Source: Leucobacter chironomi DSM 19883
GTDB lineage: Bacteria > Actinomycetota > Actinomycetes > Actinomycetales > Microbacteriaceae
Direction: 5' to 3'
Length of the DNA stretch: 64,000 nt
NCBI RefSeq assembly: GCF_000421845.1
Contig: NZ_ATXU01000006.1
Location: forward strand, 124,001-188,000
Positions 54,306-61,914 of this stretch are shown piece after piece. Position 1 is the stretch's first letter, and each line of letters opens with the position of its first letter. A model generated the notes under the pieces. It was not told the DNA's origin. It made no database searches and was given only the letters and a program-made list of their open reading frames with translations. The translations under genes were made by a program, and so were the position numbers.

Positions 54306-54383
54306 TGAGGTCTGGCTGGCTGGGGGGTGCTGAAGGTCTGGGCCTGAGGGCCCGGGCGGTCTCAGCCTCGAAGCCCCTCAGAG

Positions 54384-54449
54384 CCTCAGCCTCACGGGTG
54401 CCTCAGCCTCACGGGTGCCTCAGCGCCAGCGCCCGCCTCAGCGCCAGCG
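54384..54449. repeat. Short tandem repeats at the 3' end of the aldehyde dehydrogenase gene
   Basis: CCTCAGCCTCACGGGTG occurs twice in tandem (54384-54400, 54401-54417). CCTCAGCGCCAGCG occurs at 54418-54431 and again at 54436-54449, where it covers the stop codon and last codons of the minus-strand gene. Confidence 0.8.
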
Positions 54450-55961
54450 GGCGCCCCACTGCTTCGACTCGCCCGCGGGGGAGATCGCCTGGGGCACGCC
54501 GAGCGGGTTGTCGTCGCGCAGGGCCTCGGGCAGGAACGCGGCGGGCGCGTTCTGGAACGCGACGGGCCGCAGGAAGCGGGTGATCGCCGCGGTGCCCACC
54601 GAGGTGCTCGTGTCGTTGGAGGTGGCGGGCCACGGGCCGCCGTGCTGCTGCGCGGGGGTGACGGCCACGCCGGTCGACCAGCCGTTGAAGAGCACGCGAC
54701 CGACCTGGCGGCTCAGCGCGGCGACGAGCGCGCGGAGCTCCTCGGCGTTCGCGGTCTCACCCGTCGCCTCGGCCTCGCTCAGGTGCAGCGTGCCGGTGAG
54801 GTTGCCCTCGTAGAACTCGGGCATGAGGGCCGCGAGGTCGGTGCCCTCGGGGGTTTCGACCAGGATCGCGAGCGGGCCGAAGGCCTCCTCGACGAGCGCC
54901 TCCTTGCCGCGGCGGAAGTCGTCGAGCGACACGGTGACGACCGTGGGCGTGGCCCAGCCCTGCCCCGCCTCGTCGAAGCGGATCCCGCCGGGTACCACGG
55001 CGCCCACGCCGGGGGAGGCGAGGATCGCGCTGCGGCGCTCCTCGAAGCTGCGGGCGATGCGCGGGTCGAGCAGGCGGTGCTCCGCGAGGAAGTCGCCGGC
55101 CGCTGCGGTGATCGCCGCGGGGAGCGCCGAGCCCGCGGGCACGAACACGAAGCCGGGCTTGGTGCAGAGCTGGCCCGCAGAACCCGAGACGCTGGTGAGG
55201 AAGCCCTGGGCGATCTCCTCAGCGCGCTCGGCGATGGCGTCTGCCGTGACGAACACCGGGTTCACGCTGCCGAGTTCACCGTAGAACGGGATCGGGGCGG
55301 GGCGGGAGGCGGCGATGTCGGCGAGCAGGCGGCCCACGCCGATCGAGCCGGTGAAGGCGCCGGCCTTCACCCGCGGATCCTTCAGCACTGCGACGCCGGC
55401 CTCTCGGCCGTGGATGAGGTGGAAGACGCCCTCGGGCATGCCGGCCGCGGCCAGCGCCTCGCGCGCGACCTCGGCGGTCGCGTCGGAGAGCTCGGGGTGG
55501 CCGGAGTGCGCCTTCACGATGAGGGGGCAGCCCGCGGCGAGGATCGACGCGGAGTCGCCGCCCAGCACCGAGAACGCGAAGGGGAAGTTCGAGGCCGAGA
55601 AGTTGATGACCGGGCCGAGCGGGAGCAGCGTGCGACGGACATCGGGCCGCACGCCGAGTGCGAAGTCGGCGTCGGCGGGGTCGATGCGGGCGTCGAGGTA
55701 TCCGCCGTCGACGAGGGTGTCGGCGAACAGTCGCAGCTGCACGGCCGTGCGCACCACCTCGCCGTTCAGGCGGGCCTCGGTGAGCCCGGTCTCGCGCATC
55801 GCGATCCCGACGAGGCGCTCCTTCGCGGCTTCGAGTGCGTCGGCGACCGCGACGATCGCTCGGGCGCGGTCGGTGGGAGCCGTGGCGGCGAAGGCCGGTG
55901 CGGCCGCGGCGGCTGCGGCGACGACGGCCTCGAGTTCGGGGGAGAGCGCTTCGTTGGTCAT
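54438..55961 (-). CDS. NAD(P)-dependent aldehyde dehydrogenase (alpha-ketoglutarate semialdehyde type)
   Basis: The 507-residue protein lacks the usual N-terminal oligomerisation arm and matches the ketoglutarate-semialdehyde branch. It has LGPVINFSASNFPFAFSVLG, cofactor loop FTGSIGVGRLLAD, general base in YGELGSVNPVFV and nucleophile in GSAGQLCTKPGFVFV. The start at 55961 (MTNEALSPELEAVV) is chosen over 56009; CACAAT ends 6 nt before it, which again suggests a leaderless mRNA. Nearby agmatine deiminase and PuuD-like genes hint at amine-derived aldehydes. Confidence 0.88.
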   Translation of the reverse strand: MTNEALSPELEAVVAAAAAAAPAFAATAPTDRARAIVAVADALEAAKERLVGIAMRETGLTEARLNGEVVRTAVQLRLFADTLVDGGYLDARIDPADADFALGVRPDVRRTLLPLGPVINFSASNFPFAFSVLGGDSASILAAGCPLIVKAHSGHPELSDATAEVAREALAAAGMPEGVFHLIHGREAGVAVLKDPRVKAGAFTGSIGVGRLLADIAASRPAPIPFYGELGSVNPVFVTADAIAERAEEIAQGFLTSVSGSAGQLCTKPGFVFVPAGSALPAAITAAAGDFLAEHRLLDPRIARSFEERRSAILASPGVGAVVPGGIRFDEAGQGWATPTVVTVSLDDFRRGKEALVEEAFGPLAILVETPEGTDLAALMPEFYEGNLTGTLHLSEAEATGETANAEELRALVAALSRQVGRVLFNGWSTGVAVTPAQQHGGPWPATSNDTSTSVGTAAITRFLRPVAFQNAPAAFLPEALRDDNPLGVPQAISPAGESKQWGARWR

Positions 55962-56079
55962 GGGGAGATTGTGCCACGCGCGCGCGAGCTGCGGGCCGCC
56001 GGTCTGCACAGTTGCGGGGGTGTCGGCCGTGCGAGGCTGCCGTAGTGCCGTGGGTGCCCAGCGCGGTGCTCGCGCCGCG

Positions 56080-57909
56080 CTATCCGATCACATCGAAGCG
56101 CTTGAGCCGCTTGCGGTCCGCCCTCGAAGCCGAGTGCTGCAGCGCGAGCAGCTCGGCGTAGATACCGCCCGATTCGGCGAGCTCCGCGGGCGTGCCGATC
56201 TCGTCGATGCGCCCATCGCGCAGCGTGACGATGCGGTCCACCTCGGCGATGGTGGAGAGCCGGTGCGCGATGATCAGGCTGGTGCGCTGGCGCATGAGAT
56301 CGTCGAGGCCGGCCTGCACGAGGCGCTCCGATCTCGTGTCGAGCGCCGAGGTGGCCTCGTCGAGAACGAGGATCGGCGCGTCCTTCAGCATGGCCCGCGC
56401 CACCGCGATCCGCTGCTTCTGACCGCCCGAGAGCTTCATGCCGCGCTCGCCGATCACGGTGTCGTAGCCGTCGGGCAGCTTCGAGACGAAGCCGTCGACC
56501 GCGGCGCGCCGCGCCACAGCCTCGATCTCGTCGCGTGTCGCCCCCGGGCGGCCGTACGCGATGTTCTCGGCGACCGTGCCGGAGAAGAGCGACGGATCCT
56601 GGAACACCACGCCGATGCTGCTCCGCAGCGAGGCGAGATCCGTCCCGGCTCCGGCCACCTCGATACTGCCCGAGCGCATCCGGTAGAGGCCCAGCAGCAG
56701 GTTGACGAGCGTGGTCTTGCCGCCGCCCGATTCGCCGACGAACGCGATGCGCTCGCCCGGCCGCACCTCGAAGGTCACGTCGCCGAGCACCTCGGTGCGT
56801 TCGTCGTACCCGAAGCTCACGCGCTTGAACGACACGGCCGCGCCCGGGGCGCTCCGATCCGCTCCCTCGCCCGACGCGGGCTCTGCCGACCGCGGCAGCG
56901 ACCCGGGGCCGCCCACGACGGCGGGGTCGAGATCCATGACCTCGAAGTACGAGCGCGATCCGGCGGCGGCCCGCTGCGCGGTGTCGACCACCCAGCTGAG
57001 GTTCTGCACGGGCTGCCGGGCCATGGCCATGAGCTGGATCAGCATCACCATCTCGCCGGGCGTGAAGTGGCCCATGACGGTGCGCACGAAGATCATGGCG
57101 TAGAGCGCGAAGAAGATCAGGTTGAGCACGCCGCGCCGCACGGCGTCCATGGTGTGCCAGTAGCGCGACTGCTCGGAGGCGAGGCGCACGGTCTCGCCGA
57201 AGTGGCGGGAGAAGCGGTCGAGTTCGCCGCGTTCGCGCGCGAACGATTTCACGACGCGGATCTGCCCGACGACCTCGGCGAAGCGCCCCGACGCCTCGTC
57301 GACGTGCTCGTTCTTCTCGCGCTCGATGCGCTGCCACTTGCGGCTGGTCATCGCTGTGAGCCAGAGGTAGGCGGGGTAGGCGAGCAGCAGGAGGAGCGCG
57401 AGCGGCCAGTAGTGCCACGCGCTGATGGCGAGCACCGCGACGGTCGTCATGAGCATCGTCACGAACATGTTCGAGAACGTCTTCATGAAGCCCGTGATCT
57501 CGGTGATCGAGCGGTTCAGCCTGGCGACGATCGTGCCGGTCAGCTCGTTGTCGTAGTAGCGCTGCGGCAGGGTGAGCAGCTGCTCGAAGTAGCGGGTGGA
57601 GAGGATCGTGCGCATGCGCTCGCTCATCACGTCGCCCCAGTAGCCGCCGAGGTTGCTCACGACCGTCTCGACGAGGCTCGCAGCCAACAGCGCGAGCGCG
57701 AGCAGCATGACGGAGCGGATCGCACCGTCGGGGATCCCCGAGCCGTTCGACACCGAGCCGACGGCATCCACCACCACGTCCGTCGCCGCGCCCGTGATGA
57801 AGGGCACGGCGATGCCCGCCCCGGTGACCACGGCGGCGGCGGCCATGATGGCGAGGTAGTAGGGCGTGAGGGTGCGGGTGAACCGCAGAATGCGCAGGAT
57901 GGTGGTCAC
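56080..57909 (-). CDS. ABC exporter, fused membrane and ATPase domains
   Basis: The 609-residue half-transporter has six membrane segments (about 1-300) and a nucleotide-binding domain (about 355-585): Walker A VGESGGGKTTLVNLLLG, signature LSGGQKQRIAVARAM, Walker B ILVLDEATSALDT and H-loop IIAHRLSTI. Family members export lipids, peptides or drugs as dimers; no partner gene is adjacent, so it is probably a homodimer. The GTG at 57909 is preferred over a TTG at 57954; its SD is weak and far. Confidence 0.9.
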   Translation of the reverse strand: MTTILRILRFTRTLTPYYLAIMAAAAVVTGAGIAVPFITGAATDVVVDAVGSVSNGSGIPDGAIRSVMLLALALLAASLVETVVSNLGGYWGDVMSERMRTILSTRYFEQLLTLPQRYYDNELTGTIVARLNRSITEITGFMKTFSNMFVTMLMTTVAVLAISAWHYWPLALLLLLAYPAYLWLTAMTSRKWQRIEREKNEHVDEASGRFAEVVGQIRVVKSFARERGELDRFSRHFGETVRLASEQSRYWHTMDAVRRGVLNLIFFALYAMIFVRTVMGHFTPGEMVMLIQLMAMARQPVQNLSWVVDTAQRAAAGSRSYFEVMDLDPAVVGGPGSLPRSAEPASGEGADRSAPGAAVSFKRVSFGYDERTEVLGDVTFEVRPGERIAFVGESGGGKTTLVNLLLGLYRMRSGSIEVAGAGTDLASLRSSIGVVFQDPSLFSGTVAENIAYGRPGATRDEIEAVARRAAVDGFVSKLPDGYDTVIGERGMKLSGGQKQRIAVARAMLKDAPILVLDEATSALDTRSERLVQAGLDDLMRQRTSLIIAHRLSTIAEVDRIVTLRDGRIDEIGTPAELAESGGIYAELLALQHSASRADRKRLKRFDVIG

Positions 57910-57950
57910 GACGGGGTGCGGCCTCCGGGGGAGAGATAGGTATGAACAGG

Positions 57951-57994
57951 GCAACGCCCCGGCGGCCAGAGTATTCCGGCAGCCGGGGCGTTGC
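57951..57994 (-). terminator. Terminator of agmatine deiminase gene
   Basis: A perfect 13-bp stem (57951-57963 with 57982-57994) lies 17 bp beyond the minus-strand stop at 58011 and before the ABC exporter gene. Confidence 0.7.
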
Positions 57995-58010
57995 GACGGG
58001 TGAGGGCCGG

Positions 58011-59036
58011 TCAGGCGACCTTGGGCTGCTGCTGCGTGATGCAGTGGATGCCGCCACCGCGCGCGAAGAGCGGACGGGCGTCGATGCCGACCACCGTGCG
58101 ACCCGGGTAGACCTCGCGCAGCGTTGCGAGCGCGCGGTCATCGGCGGGATCGCCGAAGGCGCAGGCGATCACCGCGCCGTTGAGCACGACGTGGTTGATG
58201 TAGCTGTAGTCGACGAAGCCCTCGTCGTCGCGCAGCGCCTCGGGGGCGGGCAGGTCGATGATCTCGAAACCGGCCGAGGCGTCCGCGAGATAGCGCTCGG
58301 CCACGGCGCGGTTGGTCTTCGCGATGACGTGGTCGGGGTGCGATTCGGCGTCCTGGCGGTGCATGAGCAGCACGTCGGGCGTCGCGAAGGCCGCGAGGAT
58401 GTCGGAGTGCCCGCGGGTGCCGAAGGTGTCGTGGTCGCGGGTGAGGCCGCGGGGCAGCCACAGGGCGCTCGTCGTGCCGATGGTGCGGTTGAGCTCGGCT
58501 TCGACCTGCTCCTTGGTCCAGCCCGGGTTGCGGCCCGGATCGAGCTGCACGGTCTCGGTGAGGACCACGCGGCCGGTGCCGTCAACCTGGATGCCGCCGC
58601 CCTCGTTGGTCATCTCCGAGTTCACCAGCTCGGCGCCGGCGGCCTCCGCCACGATGCGGCCGATGTGCTGATCCTTGTCCCACTGCGCCCAGTCCTGGCC
58701 GCCCCAGCCGTTGAACACGTAGTTCACGGCGCCGAGCCGGCCGTCGTCGCCGATGACGAAGCTCGGCCCGATGTCGCGCATCCACGCGTCGTTGAGGGGG
58801 GCGGTGATGCGGTCGACCTGCGCCGAGAGGTACTTCGCGGCGATCTCCTCGTCGCCCGGGTTCACCACCACGGTGACGGGTTCGAACTCGCTGGCGGTGT
58901 TCGCGACGGCGGCCCAGGTGGTGCGCGCCTCGTGGGCCTCGGCCTCGGTCTCGCCGAGCGTGTAGCCGGTGGTCGGCCACGCGAGCCAGAGCCGCTCCTG
59001 CTCGTGTCCCTCGATGGGCATGCGCCAAGTAGTCAT
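58011..59036 (-). CDS. aguA: Agmatine deiminase
   Basis: The enzyme converts agmatine to N-carbamoylputrescine and ammonia. The 341-residue pentein-fold protein has WMRDIGPSFVIGDD, TNEGGGIQVDGTGRVVLTE, GHSDILAAFATPD (catalytic His and Asp) and the nucleophile in GGGIHCITQQQP. The start MTTWRMPIEG is typical; GAGCAAC upstream is a weak SD. No N-carbamoylputrescine amidase gene is seen in the window. A permease and PuuD-like hydrolase 3-5 kb away suggest a shared polyamine pathway. Confidence 0.93.
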   Translation of the reverse strand: MTTWRMPIEGHEQERLWLAWPTTGYTLGETEAEAHEARTTWAAVANTASEFEPVTVVVNPGDEEIAAKYLSAQVDRITAPLNDAWMRDIGPSFVIGDDGRLGAVNYVFNGWGGQDWAQWDKDQHIGRIVAEAAGAELVNSEMTNEGGGIQVDGTGRVVLTETVQLDPGRNPGWTKEQVEAELNRTIGTTSALWLPRGLTRDHDTFGTRGHSDILAAFATPDVLLMHRQDAESHPDHVIAKTNRAVAERYLADASAGFEIIDLPAPEALRDDEGFVDYSYINHVVLNGAVIACAFGDPADDRALATLREVYPGRTVVGIDARPLFARGGGIHCITQQQPKVA

Positions 59037-59192
59037 TCAGTTGCTCCTTGAATCTCGCGGCGCCACCTCAAAGCAGGCAAGCAGGCCGCTGACATATCAG
59101 TCTACCGGGGCGTGCGCCGCACCCGTCTCGATCTTCTTCGAGCTGCGCGCAGGCCTATCGATCGCTTGCCGGGGTTGTCTCTCATCCGAGTC

Positions 59193-59226
59193 GTTTCGCT
59201 TTCGACGCCGTTTCGCTTTCGACGCC
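59193..59226. repeat. 17-bp tandem repeat
   Basis: GTTTCGCTTTCGACGCC occurs twice without spacer (59193-59209, 59210-59226) in the 449-bp gap between aguA and the FG-GAP gene. Confidence 0.85.
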
Positions 59227-59258
59227 GTGCCTTCTTCCGAAGCCGCCTCCTTTCCGAG

Positions 59259-59315
59259 ATCGAGGTCACTTTTGATCGCGTGTCGTGCTGCGACTCGGCA
59301 AAAAGTGACCCCGAT
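59259..59315. repeat. Diverged second copy of the 57-bp palindrome
   Basis: The left arm (59259-59284) matches that of 11159-11184 at 24 of 26 positions, and the segment AAAAGTGACCCCGAT is identical in the right arm. The loop-proximal half of the right arm has changed, so pairing is partial. Length and spacing are the same as at 11159. It lies between divergent genes, so here it is not a shared terminator. Confidence 0.8.
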
Positions 59316-59415
59316 TGTGCGGGGAGCGACGGGCGCGTATCGCGGCCCGAGTCCCCAGCCCGCGGCGCCGCCACAAGGTCACAGCTAGCCGCATCGATAG
59401 ATCATCGGATGAAAG

Positions 59416-59437
59416 TAAAGTTAGGCTAAGCTAATCT
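59416..59437 (+). promoter_or_regulatory. DtxR/IdeR-type iron box over a -10 element
   Basis: TAAAGTTAGGCTAAGCTAA (59416-59434) matches the 19-bp iron-box consensus TTAGGTTAGGCTAACCTAA at 16 positions. TAATCT (59432-59437) is a -10 candidate that overlaps it. Iron-loaded DtxR/IdeR would repress the FG-GAP gene that starts at 59486. Confidence 0.75.
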
Positions 59438-59485
59438 CGTTTGTCGTCTCGCGGCGCCCCTCGCCGCACCGCAGAAAGGCCTGTC

Positions 59486-61243
59486 TTGAAGCTCCTCCCT
59501 CCTCGATCGGCGGCCCTCGGCGCCGCCGCCGCGCTCGCCGTGTCGAGCGCGCTCCTCGTCGCCTCGCCGGCGTTCGCCGCCACCGTCACTGACGACGCCG
59601 CGCTCACCGGCGTTCCCGGCTCCGCGCTCGGGGCCACCGCCACGCAGACGAAGTGCGATCTTGACGGCGATGGCAGGCTCGACCTGGCGGTCGGCATGTA
59701 CATGACGATGATGAGCGGCGGCGCCACGAACGACGAGGGGGCCTACGTGCTGATGGGGGCCGGTGACGGCGTCGCGAGCGGAGAGCTCGCCGCGGCGAAC
59801 CCCGTGACGATCATGGATCCCTCCGATCTCGGCTGGTACAACGGGGGAGTCGACGTGCGCTGCGCGGGCGATGTGAACGGCGACACCTTCGACGATCTGG
59901 TGCTCGTCGCGCAGGGCTCGGCCGCCTACATCGTCTACGGCGATGCCGATTTCGCGACGCTCGGTCCCATCGATCTGGTCGCGGATCTCGGCACGCGCGT
60001 GCACAAGCTCTCGGGCGGCGTCGGCGATATCGACGGCGACGGCCGCGACGAGGTCGCGGTGAATCAGATCGGCGGGGCCGTGGTGATCGTCGACGCGGAG
60101 CAGCTCGTGGCCCCCGACACTGCGATCGCGACGATGCCGGGCACGCGCATTGCGGGGGCGGGCATCGACATCGTCTCCATGGCGGGCGTCGGCGATGTGA
60201 ACGGCGACGGCCGCGACGATCTCGCCGTGGGCAGCGCCTCGTACACGGGTCCCGCCGCGGCCAGCCCCTACACCGGCGCGGTCTGGGTGCTCACCGATCT
60301 CGGCGCCGATGTGACGCTCGGCACGGGCCCCGTTCCGGGTTTCCGCATCGACGGCCCCGCTCGCGGCTACGACCTGCTCGGCACCTCGGTCGTCGGCCTG
60401 GGGGACATCGACGGTGACGGTCTCGGCGACCTCCTGATCGGCGGAGAGTCGGACTCGCCGCGTTCGGGCAGTGCGGTTGTTGTGCGCGGCGGGGCCGATG
60501 GCGCGAACGTCGCGACCGATCCGCTCGCGACGACCGGCTTCGCCGTGCACGCGGCGGATGACTCGTCGGTGCAGCGCGGCTGGTGGCTCAACGGCGTGGC
60601 CGGGGACGACCACTTCGGGCATGCGGTCGGCGCGGTGCGCATGGCCGGCTGGTCGATGCTGCTCGCGGGCGGCATGGACGGCTCGATCGACCCGGCACAG
60701 CCCGGGGCGGGCTATGTGCTCGCGCTCGACTCGCGCTATCTCGTCGGCGGGCGGATCCCGCTGTCGCCCACGGGCGTCTTCGAAGTCTCAGGGCTCGTCG
60801 GGGCGGCCGATGCGGTCGGCGCGAACCTCGTTCTCGGCGCGGAGGCGGGCCAGCATCTCGCCCGATCCTTCGCCGACCTCACCGCAGATGCGACCGGCGA
60901 TCAGGTGCGATTCGCTGCGGGAGCTACGGCGCTCTTCAGCCCGGGCACCGCGCCGGCGGTGCGGGTGATCACCATGAACGCTCCTGCCCCGGCGGCGCCC
61001 CCGAATCCGGGTACCAAGCCGACGCCGAACCCGACGCCGAACCCGACGCCCGTGCCGCAGCCCACGGCGCCGAGTCCGACGCTTCCGACGGGGGACGATC
61101 CGTCCCCGGGTGATCGCGAGGCGAGAAGCCTGAGTCGCACTGGCGCGGCGGATCCGGTCTGGGGTCTCGCTGCAGCTGGTGCCGCCGTCGTCCTCGGTGC
61201 GGGGTTCGTGCTGGTACAGCGCCGACGTCGCCCTTCCGTATAA
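59486..61243 (+). CDS. Secreted FG-GAP repeat protein with sortase-type wall anchor
   Basis: The 585-residue protein has a Sec signal peptide (cleavage after AFA, about residue 31). It then has at least five FG-GAP/calcium-loop repeats such as DLDGDGRLDLAVG, DVNGDTFDDLVLV, DIDGDGRDEVAV, DVNGDGRDDLAVG and DIDGDGLGDLLIG. A Pro/Thr-rich wall-spanning stretch (KPTPNPTPNPTPVPQPTAP) leads to LSRTG (549-553), a hydrophobic helix and RRRR, a sortase sorting signal variant. The start is TTG at 59486, with AGAAAGG upstream. An iron box precedes it, so expression in iron shortage is predicted. Its ligand is unknown. Confidence 0.85.
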   Translation: MKLLPPRSAALGAAAALAVSSALLVASPAFAATVTDDAALTGVPGSALGATATQTKCDLDGDGRLDLAVGMYMTMMSGGATNDEGAYVLMGAGDGVASGELAAANPVTIMDPSDLGWYNGGVDVRCAGDVNGDTFDDLVLVAQGSAAYIVYGDADFATLGPIDLVADLGTRVHKLSGGVGDIDGDGRDEVAVNQIGGAVVIVDAEQLVAPDTAIATMPGTRIAGAGIDIVSMAGVGDVNGDGRDDLAVGSASYTGPAAASPYTGAVWVLTDLGADVTLGTGPVPGFRIDGPARGYDLLGTSVVGLGDIDGDGLGDLLIGGESDSPRSGSAVVVRGGADGANVATDPLATTGFAVHAADDSSVQRGWWLNGVAGDDHFGHAVGAVRMAGWSMLLAGGMDGSIDPAQPGAGYVLALDSRYLVGGRIPLSPTGVFEVSGLVGAADAVGANLVLGAEAGQHLARSFADLTADATGDQVRFAAGATALFSPGTAPAVRVITMNAPAPAAPPNPGTKPTPNPTPNPTPVPQPTAPSPTLPTGDDPSPGDREARSLSRTGAADPVWGLAAAGAAVVLGAGFVLVQRRRRPSV

Positions 61244-61265
61244 AACATCTAACGCGCTAAGGTTT

Positions 61266-61292
61266 AAGCGGCGGCGCAGCTGCCCGCCGCTT
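61266..61292 (+). terminator. Hairpin between FG-GAP and cupin genes
   Basis: AAGCGGCGG pairs with CCGCCGCTT (9 bp, 9-nt loop), 22 bp after the stop. It may end the FG-GAP transcript or sit in the cupin leader; TATAAA at 61239-61244 overlaps the upstream stop and is a -10 candidate for the cupin gene. Confidence 0.5.
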
Positions 61293-61320
61293 CGACGAAC
61301 ATCCAACGATGGAGATTGCA

Positions 61321-61677
61321 ATGACGCAACACGTGGCCGTGACCGAGGTATTCGAGCGCATCGCCGATGCCGGTCCGCTGGGCGCCCCGCTGGGCACCTC
61401 GACGACGGGCCCCACGCAGACCTGGCTCGAGGAGTTCACCTCGGATTCCGAGAAGGGCGTACACACCGGTTTCTGGCGTTGCGAGCCGGGCGTCTCGGAG
61501 TGGGACTTCGCCGATATGGGCGAGGTGATCCACGTGCTGCGCGGGCGCATGGTCGTGACCGAGCAGGGCGGCGAGCCGGTCGAGCTCGGTCCGGGCGACG
61601 TGGCGTCGTTCCCCACCGGCTGGAAGGGCACGTGGGAGATCACCGAGACGCTCGAGAAGTTCTACGTGATGCTCTGA
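61321..61677 (+). CDS. Single-domain cupin (DUF861 type)
   Basis: The 118-residue protein is one cupin barrel of the ureidoglycine-aminohydrolase-like group: TGFWRCEPGVSEWDFADMGE, VIHVLRGRMVVTEQGGEPVE, LGPGDVASFPTGWKGTWEI. The second metal motif lacks a His, as in many DUF861 members. Such cupins often sit beside amine-oxidation and gamma-Glu-GABA genes. The ATG at 61321 follows GGAG. A terminator follows at 61690. Confidence 0.87.
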   Translation: MTQHVAVTEVFERIADAGPLGAPLGTSTTGPTQTWLEEFTSDSEKGVHTGFWRCEPGVSEWDFADMGEVIHVLRGRMVVTEQGGEPVELGPGDVASFPTGWKGTWEITETLEKFYVML

Positions 61678-61689
61678 CCTGTTTGCGCG

Positions 61690-61721
61690 CGAAGGCCGGG
61701 GTCGTGAGACCCCGGCCTTCG
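61690..61721 (+). terminator. Terminator after the cupin gene
   Basis: A perfect 14-bp stem (61690-61703 with 61708-61721, loop GTGA), 12 bp after the stop. Confidence 0.87.
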
Positions 61722-61746
61722 TCGTCTCCGCGGCATCTGCTCGGAG

Positions 61747-61839
61747 AATTCATGCATCTGTGCATGAATTTGTTTCCGATGTGTTGCGGTATTGATTCCG
61801 TTACCCTTCAGCGCTTGCCTTTGAAAAACATCTAGATGT
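61747..61839 (+). promoter_or_regulatory. AT-rich control region of the permease gene with two palindromes
   Basis: AATTCATGCA-TCTG-TGCATGAATT (61747-61770) is a perfect 10-bp inverted repeat. ACATCTAGATGT (61828-61839) is a perfect 12-bp palindrome about 75 bp before the ATG. Base composition drops sharply to AT here. AAAACATCTA is shared with the region just before the cupin gene (about 61242-61251), which suggests a common regulator. Confidence 0.6.
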
Positions 61840-61914
61840 AGTTTGTATATGGCGATCCCGTCGTGACGGCGGGTGCGTCATCACAGGCAGACGTACAAGG
61901 GAGTACTTGCGACC

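Noticed and set aside
55315-57939. Long plus-strand frame (874 codons) opposite the aldehyde dehydrogenase and ABC exporter genes
   Set aside because: The minus-strand genes have complete active-site motifs; the plus frame has none and spans two unrelated genes.
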